Part shown: positions 63,101 to 64,000 of the stretch, in pieces
How positions within the stretch are numbered: position 1 is the first letter of the stretch
Layout of the letters: each line of letters starts with the position of its first letter
Made by a program: the position numbers and the translations under genes
Notes under the pieces: model-generated
Databases searched by the model: none
Told to the model about the DNA's origin: nothing
The model's input: only the letters and a program-made list of their open reading frames with translations
Assembly (NCBI GenBank): GCA_013396635.1
Contig: WBMW01005029.1
Coordinates: 1,393,398-1,457,397 of the forward strand
DNA: 64,000 nucleotides
Direction of reading: 5' to 3'
DNA from: Penelope pileata
Taxonomy: Eukaryota; Chordata; Aves; Galliformes; Cracidae

Positions 63101-64000
63101 TTGAGAATAATTTGATTTTGCTTAGGTTTTGTTATCCCATCAGCCCCACTCCCCCGAGCAACTAATTATAAAGCAGAGCAGGGTGCAACAGACAAGACTA
63201 CAGACTAGTTTATAATCCAAGCATGCAAAACTACTACGTACAGGGCTTGAAATTTAAGTTTGCTAAGCACTGGGTTAATGTCCACAAGCCTAAACATGTT
63301 AGGCTATATTAATTTAGGATCAAGTCATTCAAAGAATACAACAGGAAAACACGACTGTTAAAAGGAAAGCCAGAATTTCCAGTAGGAATTTTTACTATTC
63401 TGAATAATTCTAAGACTGGGAAAAGTTTAGGAGCCAGGAAATTAAAAAATAATTCATCCTTCTATTCTAAAATTCATCCTTTCACTGATTTACAATAGTC
63501 TATGAAAAACAGCAGGATTTCACATTCTGTCTTGTTTAACTAGTTATCTGGCATTTTTTTGTGTATTTTCAGTGTATATATTTATCACAATTTTTTATCT
63601 AGCTTTTTGAGTATGCAAATAGAATACTGCACTTGCACATGTCTTTACAGGACTGGGGGGTATTGTTTTATTTAGTACTCATAATTGAAAGACAGCATCT
63701 CAATATGTATTGAGACTAGTAAAAAAAATACAGGTAAGGGCTGATTTTCCTCAGAAATAAACAGGAATTTGTAGTTTGGATATGGACATATTTTTATATA
63801 TACATGGAAAAATACAATATTCAAAACCACTTTTTTTTGTCCTAAAAAACCTGTAATTTGGTTATGTAAACATATTCTCCATTTTGTTCTGAAAGTAATC
63901 TTTGAAGACCTGACAAATACATAACATCACTGGAAATATTATTGAACTATAAAGAAATATGGGGGGGGGGGGAAAAGCAGAACATTGACAATTAAAACGT
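40485..64000 (-). CDS. MED23: MED23, Mediator complex subunit 23 (partial; 19 exons in window, 5' exons beyond right edge)
   Basis: MED23 is a large Mediator tail-module subunit in the nucleus. It links activators such as phosphorylated ELK1, C/EBP-beta and adenovirus E1A to RNA polymerase II. Seen here: 19 exons on the minus strand between 61417 and 40485, with canonical splice signals and a continuous frame, totalling 3237 nt (1078 residues plus a TGA stop at 40487-40485). The translation matches vertebrate MED23 almost throughout, from about residue 296 to the C-terminus (human protein about 1368 residues). The N-terminal roughly 295 residues and the promoter are not in the window. Introns run from 165 to 1733 bp. 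One is AT-AC (see 45746-47414); the other complete introns are GT-AG. Members of this family are helical throughout and have no catalytic site. No frameshift or premature stop was seen in any exon, so the gene looks intact. The start is unknown because it is off the edge. Confidence 0.97.
41370..41501 (-). CDS. MED23: MED23 window exon 18 (about residues 1273-1316)
   Basis: This 132 nt, phase 0 exon encodes IGVAFYEMLLN to GDSVKDQ. The acceptor is gacag and the donor gtgagt. Reading through the donor gives VSEQ and a stop, which is intronic. Confidence 0.97.
42401..42521 (-). CDS. MED23: MED23 window exon 17 (about residues 1232-1272)
   Basis: This 121 nt exon starts with G completing Lys, then FLTEVLIPIVKTEF, and ends ERTRCMIE in phase 0. 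The acceptor is ttgcag and the donor gtaatg. Confidence 0.97.
43389..43603 (-). CDS. MED23: MED23 window exon 16 (about residues 1161-1231)
   Basis: This 215 nt exon starts EPYWIVLHDHIVSV and ends GQLSLIP plus AA. The acceptor is ttccag and the donor gtaggt. It includes the conserved FDFTACHQSYSEMSC block. Confidence 0.97.
44703..44775 (-). CDS. MED23: MED23 window exon 15 (about residues 1136-1160)
   Basis: This 73 nt exon is the smallest seen. It starts with T completing Ser, then QPLVPRENITAWMN, and ends IITALP in phase 0. The acceptor is tgtag and the donor gtgagt. It was placed by homology and phase. Confidence 0.95.
45580..45745 (-). CDS. MED23: MED23 window exon 14 (about residues 1081-1135; follows AT-AC intron)
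   Basis: This 166 nt exon starts with CT, which completes Thr with the A of the previous exon, then MAGKSPGPFPNCDW, and ends LLNVVLK plus AG. The acceptor dinucleotide is AC and no AG exists at the homology boundary. The donor is gtacgt. Confidence 0.96.
45746..47414 (-). other. MED23: U12-type AT-AC intron of MED23
   Basis: This 1669 bp intron starts ATATCCTTCT (from 47414 downward), matching the U12 donor consensus RTATCCTT, and ends AC at 45747-45746. A TTCCTTAAT branch-point motif matches TTCCTTRAY, with the branch adenosine about 10 nt from the acceptor, which is a normal U12 spacing. Using these ends joins A to CT to make the Thr found in vertebrate MED23 and restores the frame. It would be removed by the minor spliceosome. 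It also holds a CR1 fragment (46524-46703) and a CA-rich stretch (about 45958-45990). Confidence 0.93.
46524..46703 (+). mobile_element. CR1 LINE 3' end inside the MED23 AT-AC intron
   Basis: This plus-strand CR1 3' end (antisense to MED23) contains GAACAGGTTGCCCAGAGAGG, GGATGCCCCATCCCTGGAG, GGCTGGATGAGGCTCTGAGC, GTTGGACTAGATGGCCTTG and the tail AACTCTATGATTCTAC. It is about 180 bp and fairly well preserved. It lies well away from both splice sites. Confidence 0.93.
47415..47651 (-). CDS. MED23: MED23 window exon 13 (about residues 1002-1080; ends at AT-AC intron)
   Basis: This 237 nt exon starts with AT completing Asp, then RPVTYLYNTLHYYE, and ends LIGRLVD plus A. The acceptor is ttggcag. 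There is no GT donor where homology ends; the next bases are ATATCCTTCT, a U12-type AT donor. Reading through instead gives NILL and a stop, which does not match the family. The 237 nt length and phase fit the next exon exactly. Confidence 0.96.
48133..48178. repeat. Long poly-T tract containing an N
   Basis: Thirteen T, an N at 48146, one A, then 31 T, inside a MED23 intron. The ambiguous base sits in the homopolymer, so the length is unreliable. On the transcript it reads poly-A. Confidence 0.9.
48499..48715 (-). CDS. MED23: MED23 window exon 12 (about residues 930-1001)
   Basis: This 217 nt exon begins KYPEKLYFEGLAEQV and ends GGLYKFH plus G. The acceptor is ttccag and the donor gtaagt. 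The block FGNVCLRFLPVFDIVIH is a highly conserved MED23 stretch and was the first diagnostic match in the window. Confidence 0.98.
49931..50101 (-). CDS. MED23: MED23 window exon 11 (about residues 873-929)
   Basis: This 171 nt exon is in phase 0 at both ends and encodes AMRSHEGNEAQ to HMSYHK. The acceptor is ttgaag and the donor gtatca. The donor resembles a U12 GT site only in its first few bases (gtatc) and lacks the following ctt, so it is taken as U2-type. Confidence 0.96.
51059..51239 (-). CDS. MED23: MED23 window exon 10 (about residues 812-872)
   Basis: This 181 nt exon starts with A completing Arg, then VLERIGARALVAHVR, and ends LDRLILCL in phase 0. The acceptor is gatag, preceded by a long T tract, and the donor is gtaagt. 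Confidence 0.97.
52130..52335 (-). CDS. MED23: MED23 window exon 9 (about residues 744-811)
   Basis: This 206 nt exon starts in phase 0 with VFFEQNNVPQESRF and ends INQIGY plus AG. The acceptor is tttcag and the donor gtgagc. It is well conserved; the few substitutions from mammals are conservative or lie in the TKESDIITRFSVQ stretch. Confidence 0.96.
52830..52954 (-). CDS. MED23: MED23 window exon 8 (about residues 702-743)
   Basis: This 125 nt exon starts with two bases completing Asp, then FFTGSDSIQGTWCKD, and ends CFPAPLQ in phase 0. The acceptor is ttctag and the donor gtaata. A short TAGA tetranucleotide run (52801-52816) lies just inside the downstream intron. Confidence 0.96.
54085..54248 (-). 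CDS. MED23: MED23 window exon 7 (about residues 647-701)
   Basis: This 164 nt exon starts with T completing Cys, then VESTALRLITALG, and ends RATHVT plus G. The acceptor is tttcag and the donor gtaata. The preceding intron (1733 bp) holds a CR1 insertion. Confidence 0.96.
54853..55295 (-). mobile_element. CR1 LINE 3' end inside a MED23 intron
   Basis: The plus strand shows the CR1 complement: tail tcatataatgacttgggtca, CCATGAGAAGGGCTGCCACC, CAGGCTGCTCAGGGCCCCAT, CACCTCCAGGGATAGGGCAT, CCCCCTTATCCTATCATTA, CTTCTCCAGACTGAAGAAG and CTCAGCCTTTCCTCATAGG. It is about 440 bp, in the same orientation as MED23, in the 1733 bp intron between exons 6 and 7. Confidence 0.93.
55982..56156 (-). CDS. MED23: MED23 window exon 6 (about residues 589-646)
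   Basis: This 175 nt exon begins with two bases that complete Ser, then QLLPTVFKSHAWGIL, and ends NQNQLHL plus TG. The acceptor is cataag (weak, with a poor pyrimidine tract) and the donor gtgagt. Homology and phase both support the boundaries. Confidence 0.95.
56714..56856 (-). CDS. MED23: MED23 window exon 5 (about residues 542-588)
   Basis: This 143 nt exon starts with the T that completes a Ser codon, then LIHSIATRVIKLAH, and ends IKGFI plus one base. The acceptor is cctcag and the donor gtaaga. Simple reading past the donor gives a spurious continuation that does not match the family. Confidence 0.96.
57022..57267 (-). CDS. MED23: MED23 window exon 4 (about residues 460-541)
   Basis: This 246 nt exon, the longest in the window, starts with one base that completes Glu, then FLQQSLRNKS, and ends VHAKM plus AG. 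The acceptor is cactcag and the donor gtagag. The following intron is the shortest in the visible gene (165 bp). Confidence 0.97.
57839..57984 (-). CDS. MED23: MED23 window exon 3 (about residues 411-459)
   Basis: This 146 nt exon begins in phase 0 with CIPVPDINKPQ and ends in LKLHH plus the first two bases of a Glu codon. The acceptor is cttcag and the donor gtgagt. The split codon is completed by the G at 57267. Confidence 0.97.
59505..59648 (-). CDS. MED23: MED23 window exon 2 (about residues 363-410)
   Basis: This 144 nt, phase 0 exon encodes 48 residues, LAGRGLIKGRD to LLYPEKE. The acceptor is ttgacag and the donor gtaagt. Long poly-pyrimidine (transcript sense) blocks lie 47-139 nt upstream of the acceptor. 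Confidence 0.97.
59695..59787. repeat. Three A homopolymer blocks (poly-U in MED23 transcript)
   Basis: A runs at 59695-59718 (24 nt), 59723-59748 (broken by one C) and 59765-59787 (23 nt). They lie in the MED23 intron, 47-139 nt upstream of the exon 2 acceptor, and read as poly-U on the pre-mRNA. Confidence 0.9.
61217..61417 (-). CDS. MED23: MED23 window exon 1 (about residues 296-362)
   Basis: This 201 nt, phase 0 exon encodes 67 residues, beginning HKQRCPVLEDQL and ending SLHQK. The acceptor is ttacag just before 61417 and the donor gtaaat starts at 61216. It matches the vertebrate protein residue for residue. It is the most 5' exon visible; the preceding exon lies beyond 64000. Confidence 0.97.
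61418..64000 (-). other. MED23: MED23 intron upstream of first visible exon (partial)
   Basis: No exon was recognised here. I looked on the minus strand for the expected preceding MED23 segment (around CNMLGLNKQ) and did not find it. The stretch is AT-rich, with a T run near 61770 and a run of 12 G at 63961-63972. The intron continues past the window edge. Confidence 0.7.

Overview
This is a window of a vertebrate nuclear genome, almost certainly a bird and most likely a galliform. It is AT-rich and intron-rich, carries many 5'-truncated CR1 LINEs, an eroded mariner (like the mariner family known from chicken), short LTRs, and one split protein gene whose exons match a vertebrate protein nearly residue for residue. 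There is no sign of bacterial, plasmid or viral gene organisation, and no RNA gene or CRISPR array was found. Two single N bases (15030 and 48146) point to a draft assembly.

The only gene I can support is MED23 (Mediator complex subunit 23, also called Sur2 or CRSP130), on the minus strand. Nineteen coding exons can be placed to the base between 61417 and 40485. Their lengths sum to 3237 nt (1078 residues plus stop) and the reading frame holds across every junction. The first roughly 295 residues lie on exons beyond position 64000, so the gene is partial at the right edge. Seventeen of the eighteen complete introns are GT-AG. The intron between 47415 and 45745 is an AT-AC (U12-type) intron with a textbook donor and branch point.

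Region 1 to about 39.5 kb lies downstream of the MED23 3' end and holds no recognisable protein gene. It contains two near-identical solo LTRs in the same orientation (8132-8426 and 33191-33485), an older inverted relative of them (4477-4793), a mariner pseudo-element (11539-12862), and CR1 fragments of several ages. The largest CR1 fragment (36700-37960) keeps a decayed reverse transcriptase region and is broken by an AT repeat with nested hairpins. In mammals ARG1 sits next to the 3' end of MED23; no ARG1 exon is recognisable here, which fits the reported lack of ARG1 in birds.

Region 39.5 to 64 kb is MED23, with two CR1 insertions in introns (46524-46703 and 54853-55295) and several long homopolymer tracts. 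The most notable finding is the AT-AC intron. The rest is typical avian repeat biology, and I saw no convincing undescribed system.
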